In this document: piece by piece, positions 50,261 to 59,880 of the stretch | How positions within the stretch are numbered: position 1 is the first letter of the stretch | How the letters are laid out: every line of letters starts with the position of its first letter | Source: an uncultured Chitinophagaceae bacterium | Lineage (GTDB): Bacteria; Bacteroidota; Bacteroidia; Chitinophagales; Chitinophagaceae | Assembly (NCBI GenBank): GCA_903895845.1 | Contig: CAITVK010000121.1 | Span: forward strand, 34,980 to 98,979 | Direction: 5' to 3' | Length of the DNA: 64,000 nt | Translations under genes and position numbers: made by a program | The notes under the pieces: model-generated | Seen by the model: the letters and a program-made list of their open reading frames with translations, nothing else | Databases searched by the model: none | What the model was told of the DNA's origin: nothing

Positions 50261-51307
50261 TTATTTATTGAAATATCTTTTTAATAAGAGATTAGCATTG
50301 TGTTCTCCCAAGTCTCTTGCTTTTATAAAATCAGAATACGCTTGCTGCTTTTTATCAATTTCATATTCGGCTTCACCCCTACTAAAATAAGAAAGTCCAT
50401 CTTTTGGATTTAATTCTATTGCTTTGGTATAATCAATAATTGCTTCTTTATAATTTTTTAATTCAAGGTTTACACTTCCTCTGCCAAAAAAAGCCTGACT
50501 ATCTTTTGGATTCAACTTTATCAATTTATTATAATCATTTAATGACGCCGTGAAATTTTTTACTCTTGCATAATCTGATCCTCTATTTAAAATAGCTTTA
50601 GTATAGTTTGGTTTTAGCAATATTGCTTTATTATAATCTTCAATAGCCCCCTTATAATCGTGTAAACTCTCTTTAGTAAATCCTCTATTGTAGTATCCGT
50701 CTTCATTTTTGGAATCTAACTTAATTACTTTATTAAAATCTATTAACGCACCATTATAGTCTTTTAGTTTTCCTTTTGTAATTCCTCTATTAGAGTATGC
50801 ATCAGTGTAGGATGGATCAATTTTAATTACTTTCGAATAATCTCCAATAGCTCCAATAAAATCCCCTAGCTCATCTTTAATACCACCTCTATTAAAATAA
50901 GCAAACGTGTTTTTGGGATTAATCCTAATTGCGTTGCATAAGTCAGCCATTGCACCTTTAGAGTCTTTTAGTTTATGCTTTGAAACGCCTCTATTTTGAT
51001 AAAAATAATCTGCTGAATTATTTAAAATTATTGCCGTATCATAATCTAATATTGCTGCTTTATAAAAGCCTAATTGATCTTTTGCAGTCCCTCTTCTAAA
51101 ATAAGCACTGTCAAATTTTGAATTTATTAAAATGGAAGAATCAAAATACTTAATTGCATCTTTGTAATGATTTGAAGCAAGTTTCTCCTTCCCCTTCTTA
51201 TAATACTCCTCCGCAGTCTGTCCATCTACTTTAACAGTACAAGCCATCACCAACAACATCAGCAATCCGTAACAGCATTTTTTAGTTTTTATTTTATTGA
51301 TAATCAT
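50261..51307 (-). CDS. Tetratricopeptide-repeat lipoprotein/secreted protein
   Basis: Many Y/F-x-NRGxxKxxLxDYxGAIxDYxKxIxLxP repeats; likely start at 51307 (MIINKIKTKKCCYGLLMLLVMAC). Confidence 0.88.
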   Translation of the reverse strand: MIINKIKTKKCCYGLLMLLVMACTVKVDGQTAEEYYKKGKEKLASNHYKDAIKYFDSSILINSKFDSAYFRRGTAKDQLGFYKAAILDYDTAIILNNSADYFYQNRGVSKHKLKDSKGAMADLCNAIRINPKNTFAYFNRGGIKDELGDFIGAIGDYSKVIKIDPSYTDAYSNRGITKGKLKDYNGALIDFNKVIKLDSKNEDGYYNRGFTKESLHDYKGAIEDYNKAILLKPNYTKAILNRGSDYARVKNFTASLNDYNKLIKLNPKDSQAFFGRGSVNLELKNYKEAIIDYTKAIELNPKDGLSYFSRGEAEYEIDKKQQAYSDFIKARDLGEHNANLLLKRYFNK

Positions 51308-51383
51308 ATTCTTAATTAGTTTTAAATGTTTCCACAATCTTCTATCCGATTCCCAAATATAGCGTACCAATCCTCAAATACTT

Positions 51384-51593
51384 CATCACTTAATTGAAAT
51401 AAGTGATGAAGTATTTGACTTTTTTGATCAAGTTTTCCAAAAACTTAATCAAGTATTCAGTTTTTTTGATGAAGTTTCTTAATTACTTGATGAAGAAAAA
51501 GGTTTTCTTGATGAAGTTTTTCAATTACTTGATCAAGTTTTACAATTAAGTGATGATATTTTCCAATTACTTGATGAAGTTTTTGGGGTTCGT
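51384..51593. repeat. 21-bp-period tandem array G (gatgaagtttttcaattactt-like), 9 direct units plus an inverted first unit
   Basis: Unit starts 51405, 51426, 51447, 51468, 51489, 51510, 51531, 51552, 51573; 51374-51392 and 51400-51418 are 19-bp perfect inverted arms. Confidence 0.95.
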
Positions 51594-51651
51594 ACAAAAT
51601 AAACTTTTAATTGCTAGTTAAAATAAAGGAATGTTTTTTACTTATAACTCA

Positions 51652-51870
51652 TTATTGAGTACTCACAACTATTTTATTATAAACTTCCACCAACGTATCT
51701 ACCGCTTTTTGTTTGTTTCTATATAATGCAGCGTAATGTTTGAACCCTTTTTATTTAAATCCCATTGCCCGCTGATGTAATTTACAGCATTGCTTAGAAG
51801 CACTCCACTCAATTGATGGTTTTTGAGAAATTCGATATAGTTATAAGGAAAGAGAGATTTTTGTGAAGAA
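51652..51870 (-). pseudogene. Possible degraded/frameshifted gene remnant
   Basis: Minus strand reads PYNYIEFLKNHQLSGVLLSNAVNYISGQWDLNKKGSNITLHYIETNKK, then continues after a frame change as KAVDTLVEVYNKIVVSTQ*. Confidence 0.35.
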
Positions 51871-51941
51871 CTAAAAAGTCAAACCCTGCTAGTTTGTTTC
51901 CAAAATCTATCATACCCCGAGAATTTGAATCTTGCTATTTC

Positions 51942-53279
51942 TCAAAATTCCACGTGTCCTCTTATGCCAAATACGTGTATTGGGCCCTTTCGGTCTTTGT
52001 TGTAAGCCGGGTTGGATACAAATTGATAATCGAAAGTGAGTTTTAGGGTGGTTGTTAGTTTTATATCGTAGTAGGTTTCCACTATTTTTTCCATTCCATA
52101 GTTCAAAGCACCATCACCAATGATAAAACCATTGCCGCCTGCTGCAAGAAAATCACGATGGTCTTTAGAAATACCATTTATCACCCCGGCAATACCACAA
52201 ACATCAGCAGCCCGATGCCATTTGGTACCTTTTACGGACAATCCACCACTTATGGTTTGGTCTATTTCGGTAAAAGCCCACGAAGCGTGTTTGCCATCAT
52301 TCCATCCGGCACGGGCAAAGACACCTATCTCATTGGTAAGCTCCTGATTGAAGCTAAGACCTAATCCAAACTTGGTTCCCCCAAAGCTATTGTTCTCTTC
52401 TGTGCCAGTAAATACATTCAATAAATGGGTATCGTTGTTGGCAACCGCTTTAATGCCATCTAGATACGAGGGCGCACGCGAACAGGTGTTGGTAACAAGA
52501 AACCTTGCCGTACCTGCGTGTTTATTGATGGCCCAACTCTTCTCTATCTCAAAACTTTCGGAATGAACGTGCGAAATGTTGTATTCCATACCCGATTGAT
52601 TGGCCATTTTTGGTACTGCTACAGTAGAAAACCGTATTGCCCAAGTGGGTTTAATCAATTCTACAACCACCCCAAAGGTATATCCTTTGGTATTGGCGGG
52701 ATAATCCCACGCACCGTTGGACATGAGCGACCAATTGAAGAATTGATTGCGTGGATCGTGGCTATAATTGTTTTTATCGAAAAAGTCGCTGATGGCAAAC
52801 TTGCCTGCAGAGATGGTAATGCGGCTTGTGGGGCGTGAGTCCTTCACTTGGTTCACATCATCTTCCACATCTTCATAAGCAGTATTTCGCAATGGGATAT
52901 TTTGTTGAAAATAAGCCCGTGCAATAGATGTTTTGGGTTGAGGATTACCAATTCGGTAGGTTTCGCCATTCAATGCACCCGCAACACCTACAGAATAACT
53001 CAACCCTGCACCACCAGCCACCTCTGGATTAAAATAAAATGCTGCGTTTTTCCATAATTTCTTACCAAAAAACAAGGTAGATGTAACGCTAGAAGCACCT
53101 ACTTCTGTAGAATCTGTCAAACTATTTCTTCCTACATAAGGAACATTGAAGCCCGAGTGACTTTGAGAGATAACAGTAACCTGAAAGTGATTGGAAAAAG
53201 TTGAATCACCACCGATTTGTGCATGTGTAGCATTTATCAGTGAAGTAAAAAGTATGATTAGAAATAGACATTTCTTCAT
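51942..53279 (-). CDS. OprB-type carbohydrate porin-like outer membrane protein
   Basis: Signal peptide; YNISHVHSESFEIEKSW, AGWNDGKHASWAFTEIDQTISGGLSVKG, C-terminal FGIRGHVEF. Confidence 0.75.
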   Translation of the reverse strand: MKKCLFLIILFTSLINATHAQIGGDSTFSNHFQVTVISQSHSGFNVPYVGRNSLTDSTEVGASSVTSTLFFGKKLWKNAAFYFNPEVAGGAGLSYSVGVAGALNGETYRIGNPQPKTSIARAYFQQNIPLRNTAYEDVEDDVNQVKDSRPTSRITISAGKFAISDFFDKNNYSHDPRNQFFNWSLMSNGAWDYPANTKGYTFGVVVELIKPTWAIRFSTVAVPKMANQSGMEYNISHVHSESFEIEKSWAINKHAGTARFLVTNTCSRAPSYLDGIKAVANNDTHLLNVFTGTEENNSFGGTKFGLGLSFNQELTNEIGVFARAGWNDGKHASWAFTEIDQTISGGLSVKGTKWHRAADVCGIAGVINGISKDHRDFLAAGGNGFIIGDGALNYGMEKIVETYYDIKLTTTLKLTFDYQFVSNPAYNKDRKGPIHVFGIRGHVEF

Positions 53280-53449
53280 TTTGAAAATATTTTAGCTAGC
53301 TTAATTCTAAATTTAGAATTGCAAAAATATAAGATTAGACTAATCTAAAAAATATAATTTAACATACCTCCTCGTTATTGCCAATAGAGTTGGCGATGTG
53401 GCTAATTAAGTTCCAAATCTCTGACTCTATGTGGCAACTGAGTTATGAA

Positions 53450-56155
53450 TTAAAGCCATTCCTGGAATTTTCTTATAAACCAGTTTTTAATTAACTGCGT
53501 TAAGAAACAATAAGCAACTAAGATTCCTATTAACCAAGGGAAATAGCTCATTGGCAACGGCACTAGCTTTAAAGCCGCACCAAAAGGCGTGAACGGAATG
53601 ATGATACCTAGCAACATAATTGCAGATGTTAAAGCCACCACAGGCGTTGTTGCCCAGCTTTGTATGAATGGAATTTTTCTGGTACGTATCATGTGAACGA
53701 TAAGTGTTTGTGATAGCAATCCCTCAATAAACCAACCACTCTGAAACAAATTTTGATGTGCATCGCTGTTTGCTTTGAAGAAATAAAACATCACGGCGAA
53801 GGTTACATAATCGAAAATGGAACTGATTGGGCCAATGTAAATCATGAACCTTGTAATTCCGCCTGCATCCCACTTCTTTGGAGTTTCCAAGAAGTCTTCA
53901 TCCATCCTATCCCAAGGAATTGAGGTTTGAGAGATGTCGTATAATAGATTTTGTACTAATATCTGCACGGGAAGCATCGGCAAGAAAGGCAAAAATGCAC
54001 TTGCACCCAACATACTAAACATGTTTCCGAAGTTACTACTGGCCGTCATCTTGATATATTTGATGATATTGCCAAAAGTCCTCCGACCATAGATTACTCC
54101 CTTGCGTAATACCATCAAATCTTTTTCCAACAAGATAATATCTGCACTTTCTTTGGCTATATCCACGGCTGTGTCTACACTTATGCCCACATCAGCATCC
54201 CTCAAAGCCGCAGCATCGTTGATTCCATCACCCATAAAGCCAACAGTATGACCCATTTCTTGCAATAGTTTCACAATGTGCGACTTTTGAATCGGACTAA
54301 GTTTTGCAAGAATAGATACATCACCTATTTGTGCCTTCAACTCCTCATCAGTCATGTTTTCTATGTCGCCACCCATCAATATTTTGTTGACAGGGATACC
54401 CACTTCGCGACAAATCTTCTTTGTAATGATTTCATTGTCACCCGTAAGCACTTTCATGGTCACACCTAGCTTGTGCAACGCTTCGATAGAGGCTTTTGCA
54501 GATGGTTTTGCAGGATCAAGGAAACCAATGAAACCAGTAAGCACCATGTCTTTTTCATCTTCCACCGCATAGTTCAAAGCCCTGTCGTCAAATTCTTTAA
54601 TTGCCACCAACAATACCCTCAAACCTTCTTTATTCAATCTTTTTGAGGTATCTAATACTGTTTGCCTTACTTTTTCATCGATAGGAATAATCACATCATT
54701 CTCAATATGCAGTTGCCTGTCCTCACCAGGATCGAAAGCGTGGGTACAAAGACTCAACATTTCCTCAACAGCGCCTTTGCAAATCAACAAATGCTTGCCA
54801 TTGCGTTGTTTTAGGATAACACTCATGCGACGACGTTGAAAATCGAACGGTATCTCATCTACTTTCAAGAAGTGTTCTTCTACTTTTAGGTAATCATTCA
54901 GTTCAACGTGTTCCAAAATTGCTAAATCCAATATATTCTTCAATCCAGTTTGGTGATAACTGTTCAGGTAAGCCCATTTTAGTACCTCATCATCATCATC
55001 ACCATCAATATTCAGGTGCCTTTCCAACACAATCTTGTCCATTGTGAGTGTACCTGTTTTATCGGTACACAAAATATCCATCGCACCAATGTTTTGGATT
55101 GCATTTAATCTCTTTACAATTACTTTTCTCTTGCTCATGTTCAAAGCACCTTTCGCAAGGTTGGCAGTTACAATCATTGGTAGCATTTCTGGCGTCAAAC
55201 CCACTGCAACGGCTATGGCAAAGAGCAGGGCATTCATCCAATCGTGCTTAACAAAGCCATTGATTAGGAAAATCAAAGGCACCATCACCAACATAAACTT
55301 AATAAGGAGGTAACTTACTTTATTAACGCCTTTATCAAAACTAGTTTCAGCCCTTTTACCAACGATTGCCTTGCTCAATGAACCGAAATAAGTCTGATTT
55401 CCAGTTGTAACAATCATTGCAGTTGCCGATCCGCTCACAACGTTCGTTCCCATAAAGCAGATATTATCCAATTCCAATGGCGACTTCTCATCTGCATCCC
55501 TTATTGGCAAGTTTCTTTTCTCTACTGGTAACGATTCCCCTGTGAGCATTGCCTGACTGACAAATAAATCCTTAGATTGAATCACTCTACAGTCGGCAGG
55601 AATCATATCCCCTGCAGAGATGATGATTATATCTCCAGGTACCAGTTCTTTGATATCTATTTCAAGTTTACCAATATCCTTACGTTGAACAGTAGCCGTA
55701 GTTTTTACCATACTCTTCAACTTTTCGGCAGCCTGATTGCTTCTAAACTCCTGAAAAAAGCGCAGTAAAGAGCTTATCATCACCATAATACCCACGGTGA
55801 TTACGGTTTTATAATCTTCTTCACCCTTTGGTGCCATCAATACATCAAGCACAAACGAGACGGTGGCAATAATGAGCAGTACGCCAATAAACGGGTTCAC
55901 AAATGCCTCAAAAAGTTGCTTTAACCACGAAGGTGCTTTCTCATGATGCACTTCATTGAGTCCTCCTGCCAACAATTTTTCTTCTACTTGGTCTTCTGTA
56001 AGACCTTCTGGTGCACTTTCAAACATCTCGAAGAAGGTACTCGTATCGCTACGACCTGCTTCCCTCAATTTCTTTGCAGCAACATCATCCAATCCACCGA
56101 TAGTGGGTGTAAAAGGCAGTTTGCTTTTGATGATTTCTTTGATTGATTGAGCCAT
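53450..56155 (-). CDS. mgtA: Magnesium-translocating P-type ATPase
   Basis: DKTGTLTMDKI, VLTGDNEIITKKIC, MGDGINDAAALRDADVGISVDTAVDIAKESADIILLEKDL. Confidence 0.95.
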   Translation of the reverse strand: MAQSIKEIIKSKLPFTPTIGGLDDVAAKKLREAGRSDTSTFFEMFESAPEGLTEDQVEEKLLAGGLNEVHHEKAPSWLKQLFEAFVNPFIGVLLIIATVSFVLDVLMAPKGEEDYKTVITVGIMVMISSLLRFFQEFRSNQAAEKLKSMVKTTATVQRKDIGKLEIDIKELVPGDIIIISAGDMIPADCRVIQSKDLFVSQAMLTGESLPVEKRNLPIRDADEKSPLELDNICFMGTNVVSGSATAMIVTTGNQTYFGSLSKAIVGKRAETSFDKGVNKVSYLLIKFMLVMVPLIFLINGFVKHDWMNALLFAIAVAVGLTPEMLPMIVTANLAKGALNMSKRKVIVKRLNAIQNIGAMDILCTDKTGTLTMDKIVLERHLNIDGDDDDEVLKWAYLNSYHQTGLKNILDLAILEHVELNDYLKVEEHFLKVDEIPFDFQRRRMSVILKQRNGKHLLICKGAVEEMLSLCTHAFDPGEDRQLHIENDVIIPIDEKVRQTVLDTSKRLNKEGLRVLLVAIKEFDDRALNYAVEDEKDMVLTGFIGFLDPAKPSAKASIEALHKLGVTMKVLTGDNEIITKKICREVGIPVNKILMGGDIENMTDEELKAQIGDVSILAKLSPIQKSHIVKLLQEMGHTVGFMGDGINDAAALRDADVGISVDTAVDIAKESADIILLEKDLMVLRKGVIYGRRTFGNIIKYIKMTASSNFGNMFSMLGASAFLPFLPMLPVQILVQNLLYDISQTSIPWDRMDEDFLETPKKWDAGGITRFMIYIGPISSIFDYVTFAVMFYFFKANSDAHQNLFQSGWFIEGLLSQTLIVHMIRTRKIPFIQSWATTPVVALTSAIMLLGIIIPFTPFGAALKLVPLPMSYFPWLIGILVAYCFLTQLIKNWFIRKFQEWL

Positions 56156-56678
56156 GACTAATTATTTTAACTATGCTTGATGTGATTGGAATGAGATAAA
56201 TGATTTATAAGCCAAAAGACTAGCCTTTGACAGTAAAATGCCATTAATTACAAACCAGATTGTATAAATGAAGTTGAACATAACCTTTGATGTTGTCCCG
56301 CTGCTGCGGCGGTGTACCAAAGGCATCCATGCAGAAGTGGGGGAGTTAACGAATGTTTTTACTATCTGACGGAATACTGTCCATGCTGTGTTTTTGAGTG
56401 ATAAATGTGCAACCTCTTTTGTTGCGATGCGCAAATGTAGGACAGCTTGTTTGAAGGATTGTTTGGTGAAGTCTTAGAATTTTATTAGAATTTGTATTAA
56501 GTAAGCCTTGTTCCTTATACCTAATGTCCGTTCGGTTTTAAGTAAGGTGTTGTTTTTATTGTCTTATAAAATCATTCAATCCCTTACTGTTATTGCGCTG
56601 TAGCGTATTGGGTACTCCATATTCCTTATCATCCTTTTACTGTATCATCTTATTTTTTTGGATTTATTTACTGAACTT

Positions 56679-56846
56679 GTCACGTGTGACAGGTTTTCTG
56701 TCACAGGTTACGATATTTCTGTCACAGGTTACCAACATTCTGTAACCTGTGAAAATATTTCTGTCACAGGTTACCAACTTCTTGTAACCTGTGCAATATT
56801 TCCTGTAACCTGTGACAAGAAGTTGGTAACCTGTGACGGAACAAAT
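56679..56846. repeat. 21-bp-period tandem array H (gtcacaggttac / gtaacctgtgac core in both orientations), 8 units
   Basis: Unit starts 56679, 56700, 56721, 56742, 56763, 56784, 56805, 56826; 56763-56785 is the perfect reverse complement of 56815-56837. Confidence 0.96.
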
Positions 56847-56915
56847 AAGTAATTAGATATTCATCAAATCAAACTTCAAAATGGAGGAAATGATTTACTA
56901 AAGAGCATAAACAAA

Positions 56916-56940
56916 AAAGACCGCCAAAGGAGCGGTCTTT
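56916..56940. terminator. Hairpin aaagaccgc-caaagga-gcggtcttt
   Basis: Stem-loop just downstream of the MFS gene (minus strand). Confidence 0.75.
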
Positions 56941-56963
56941 CAATATTAATAATTCAAATGAAA

Positions 56964-58484
56964 TTATAAGTCTGTGATAGGACTATGCTTTGGAACCAAT
57001 ACTTTCATCATAGTCCATGCAGATAAATAAGCCAAAGCGCATACAGTAAACATGATACCATAAGCAACGGAAACATTGGAAGAAATAAAATGTCTTGCTT
57101 CTGTAAGCATATTACTATCTACCAATACGTTTTTTAGGTTATCCATTTTTACTTTATCCAAAGGAATAGCACTGGTAGCTTTGATAAGGCCTGCATTTGC
57201 TGCTTCCATAACCCCTTTGATGCGATATTTATCTTCCAAACCACCTGCAAGCAACTGAACCAATACGCCACCCAAACCACCTGCTGCTGCACCAATACCC
57301 GTAACAGAACCTACTGCTTTTTTGGGGAACATATCCGATACAGTCGTAAAAAGATTGGCACTCCAAGCCTGATGTGCAGCACCACCAATACTAATGATGA
57401 TGATTGCAGCTACAATACCCAAACTTGCAGCATATTGTGTACTTAATAATAATAATGGAGCGAAAGCAATAAGTAGTAAGGCTGTCATACGGGCTTTGTA
57501 AGTCTGCCATCCCTTATTCATAAATATCATTGGGATAGAACCCCCAAATATAGATCCTACGATAGCTACTCCATAAACGATGAAAGTGGAAATCATGACC
57601 GTATGCTTTGTTGCAACAGGATCCAACCCTACACAGAATTGTTGTTTGATATAAGTAGGAAGCCAGAATAACAAAAACCACCAGATACCATCGGTCATGA
57701 ACTTACCCAATACAAACGCCCATGTTTGTTTGTAAGTAAGCATTTTATACCAAGGTACTTTTTCCTTAACAACTTCGGTTATTACCTCTACTTCATCGCC
57801 ACTATGAATATAATCGTATTCATCTTGTTTCAGTTTACCATTGGCAAGCAATTCTTTTGGAGTACCATATAGTCTACTCCAGAATAATAGCCATATAAAA
57901 CCAATAAAGCCAGTAATTATAAAGGCCATTTGCCAACCATGGAATATACCCAAGAAAAGACTATGACCTTCGGAAGGATTCCAGGTGGATAGAATTAAGG
58001 GGATTATCAGGGCGCAAATCATTGCGCCAATATTTGAACCAGAATTAAATATACCCGTAGCTAATGCACGCTCTTTTTTAGGGAACCATTCTGCTACAGT
58101 TTTAATAGAAGCCGGAAAATTCCCTGCTTCCCCAGCACCAAAGATTGCTCTTGCTACATTGTGAGCCCACAAGCCCATACCCATGAAGGCACTCGAGATA
58201 CCTGCAACAGACCATAGGATTAGAGAACCCGCAAGTCCTTTTTTGGTACCAATTTTATCAATTATAAAGCCTGCAAACAAAGTAAAGCCAGCATAGAACC
58301 CAGTGAAAATAGCAGTTAAATAAGAAAAATCAGTAGAAGACCACCCAAATCCATTCGGTTGTGCTGTACAGAAATAATCTTTTAAATAGCCAATTACATT
58401 TCTATCCATGTAATTGATTGTAGTAGAAAATAATAACAGGGTAACTATTATCCACCGGTACTTTCCTATTTTTTCGTTTGTCAT
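56964..58484 (-). CDS. MFS transporter, hexuronate (ExuT-like)
   Basis: TTINYMDRNVIGYL, GAGEAGNFPASIKTVAEWFPKKERALATGIFNSGSNIGA; adjacent to uronate catabolic genes. Confidence 0.9.
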   Translation of the reverse strand: MTNEKIGKYRWIIVTLLLFSTTINYMDRNVIGYLKDYFCTAQPNGFGWSSTDFSYLTAIFTGFYAGFTLFAGFIIDKIGTKKGLAGSLILWSVAGISSAFMGMGLWAHNVARAIFGAGEAGNFPASIKTVAEWFPKKERALATGIFNSGSNIGAMICALIIPLILSTWNPSEGHSLFLGIFHGWQMAFIITGFIGFIWLLFWSRLYGTPKELLANGKLKQDEYDYIHSGDEVEVITEVVKEKVPWYKMLTYKQTWAFVLGKFMTDGIWWFLLFWLPTYIKQQFCVGLDPVATKHTVMISTFIVYGVAIVGSIFGGSIPMIFMNKGWQTYKARMTALLLIAFAPLLLLSTQYAASLGIVAAIIIISIGGAAHQAWSANLFTTVSDMFPKKAVGSVTGIGAAAGGLGGVLVQLLAGGLEDKYRIKGVMEAANAGLIKATSAIPLDKVKMDNLKNVLVDSNMLTEARHFISSNVSVAYGIMFTVCALAYLSAWTMMKVLVPKHSPITDL

Positions 58485-58610
58485 AATGCAAGTTTAATTG
58501 TTAATTGGGGTGAGGGTTGATTTAAAAGGTAGTTTAATAAAAATAGTTGTACCGTCGAGACTGATTTAATCTATTGGTACAACTATCCATTCTCAATTAT
58601 CAATTAGAAT

Positions 58611-59273
58611 TTATCCTTTCACCGCCTTGATGATAGCTAAAGTTTCTACAGTCAATTTTTCAATTGCTGCATAATCTTTTTGCTCCATCAATTTTTTGCT
58701 GATTAATTTACTTCCCATTCCAACTGCACAAACACCTGCTTTATACCAAGCAGAAATGTTTTCGTGGGTTGTATCTACGCCACCAGTTGGCATAAACAAT
58801 AAATTAGGGAAGATGTCTTTGATACCGCTTAAGAAATCAGGGCCCAACATATTTCCTGGGAATAATTTAATAAACGTAACGCCAGTATTTTCAGCTTCGA
58901 TTATTTCTGTTGGGGTCATACAACCTGGTGCATACAACATTCCTATTGTATTACAGAACTCTGCTACTTCCTTTACAAAACCAGGACTAATCATAAAGTC
59001 AGCTCCTGCATCTACATAAATTTCAGCAGTTGCTAAATTCTTGATAGTACCGATACCTAATTTCAAACCAGGCATTTCTGCATCTCTAAGAGCTACCATA
59101 GCTTTAAAGTTCTTCAAAGCTGCTTCACCACGGTTAGTGTATTCCACTGCTTTGATACCAGCTTTATAGATTGTTTTCAGAATCTCGATACTTACTGCTT
59201 CGTCGGCATTAAAATATAGTGGCAACATCCCTTGCTCAACTATAATGTCTATTATTTCTTGTTTCTTGCTCAT
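58611..59273 (-). CDS. eda: 2-keto-3-deoxy-6-phosphogluconate aldolase-like
   Basis: AGIKAVEYTNRGEAAL, GADFMISPGF, FIKLFPGN, FMPTGGVDTTHENISAWYKAGVCAVGMGSKL. Confidence 0.9.
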   Translation of the reverse strand: MSKKQEIIDIIVEQGMLPLYFNADEAVSIEILKTIYKAGIKAVEYTNRGEAALKNFKAMVALRDAEMPGLKLGIGTIKNLATAEIYVDAGADFMISPGFVKEVAEFCNTIGMLYAPGCMTPTEIIEAENTGVTFIKLFPGNMLGPDFLSGIKDIFPNLLFMPTGGVDTTHENISAWYKAGVCAVGMGSKLISKKLMEQKDYAAIEKLTVETLAIIKAVKG

Positions 59274-59336
59274 TTTTTTAATTTATGTAATTGTAAAAAC
59301 AAAGTCCATTCTTTCATGAGAATGGACTTTGGTGAA

Positions 59337-59789
59337 TTATATTTTTACTTTAATAACCAATTTCTTTATTTCAGCATCGCCGCCAATCATTGGTGCGTGT
59401 ACGTCTTCTGGAAAGAATATGGCAAACTGATTGTCTGTTAACTGAAAATAAGTATCGGGGGCTTCGTCATAAAAAAGCACGTCTTTCTCGGGGTTGTAAT
59501 CGCCTTTTGTGGCAACACATTTCTCCCTAGGCTTCCATGCAATTGTTTCTACACCACTGATACAAAGCTGTATATCAATGTTATTATTATGGCACTCAAA
59601 CTTTGCCAAAGAATCAGCAGCAGCCTTTCCTTTATTGTTGGAAATGATTGCTTTTAAACCTTCTGCAATATCAGCTTTACCAACTTCAGCGTTTGCTAAG
59701 TCTGTATGCTTAATGTAGTCGAATGCTTTTTCAAACAAAGGATGCACGCTAAAATATTTATGTGCATTCTGAATAGTATCTATTATCAT
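59337..59789 (-). CDS. YhcH/YjgK/YiaL family protein
   Basis: ECHNNNIDIQLCISGVETIAW...FAIFFPEDVHAPMIG. Confidence 0.88.
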   Translation of the reverse strand: MIIDTIQNAHKYFSVHPLFEKAFDYIKHTDLANAEVGKADIAEGLKAIISNNKGKAAADSLAKFECHNNNIDIQLCISGVETIAWKPREKCVATKGDYNPEKDVLFYDEAPDTYFQLTDNQFAIFFPEDVHAPMIGGDAEIKKLVIKVKI

Positions 59790-59799
59790 GTTTAAAATT

Positions 59800-59880
59800 T
59801 TGAGTTGTACGTTGTAAGTATTACGTTTTACGTCATCAAACTACGTATTACTTACAACGTAAAACGTATAACTCAATTAG
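59800..59880. repeat. Intergenic inverted repeat acgttgtaagtattacgt / acgtattacttacaacgt
   Basis: Visible complementary arms (1 mismatch) between yhcH-like gene and kdgK. Confidence 0.7.

Noticed and set aside
56171-56434. 87-aa minus-strand ORF upstream of mgtA
   Set aside because: No recognisable family or start context; may be part of a leader, but there is no positive evidence.
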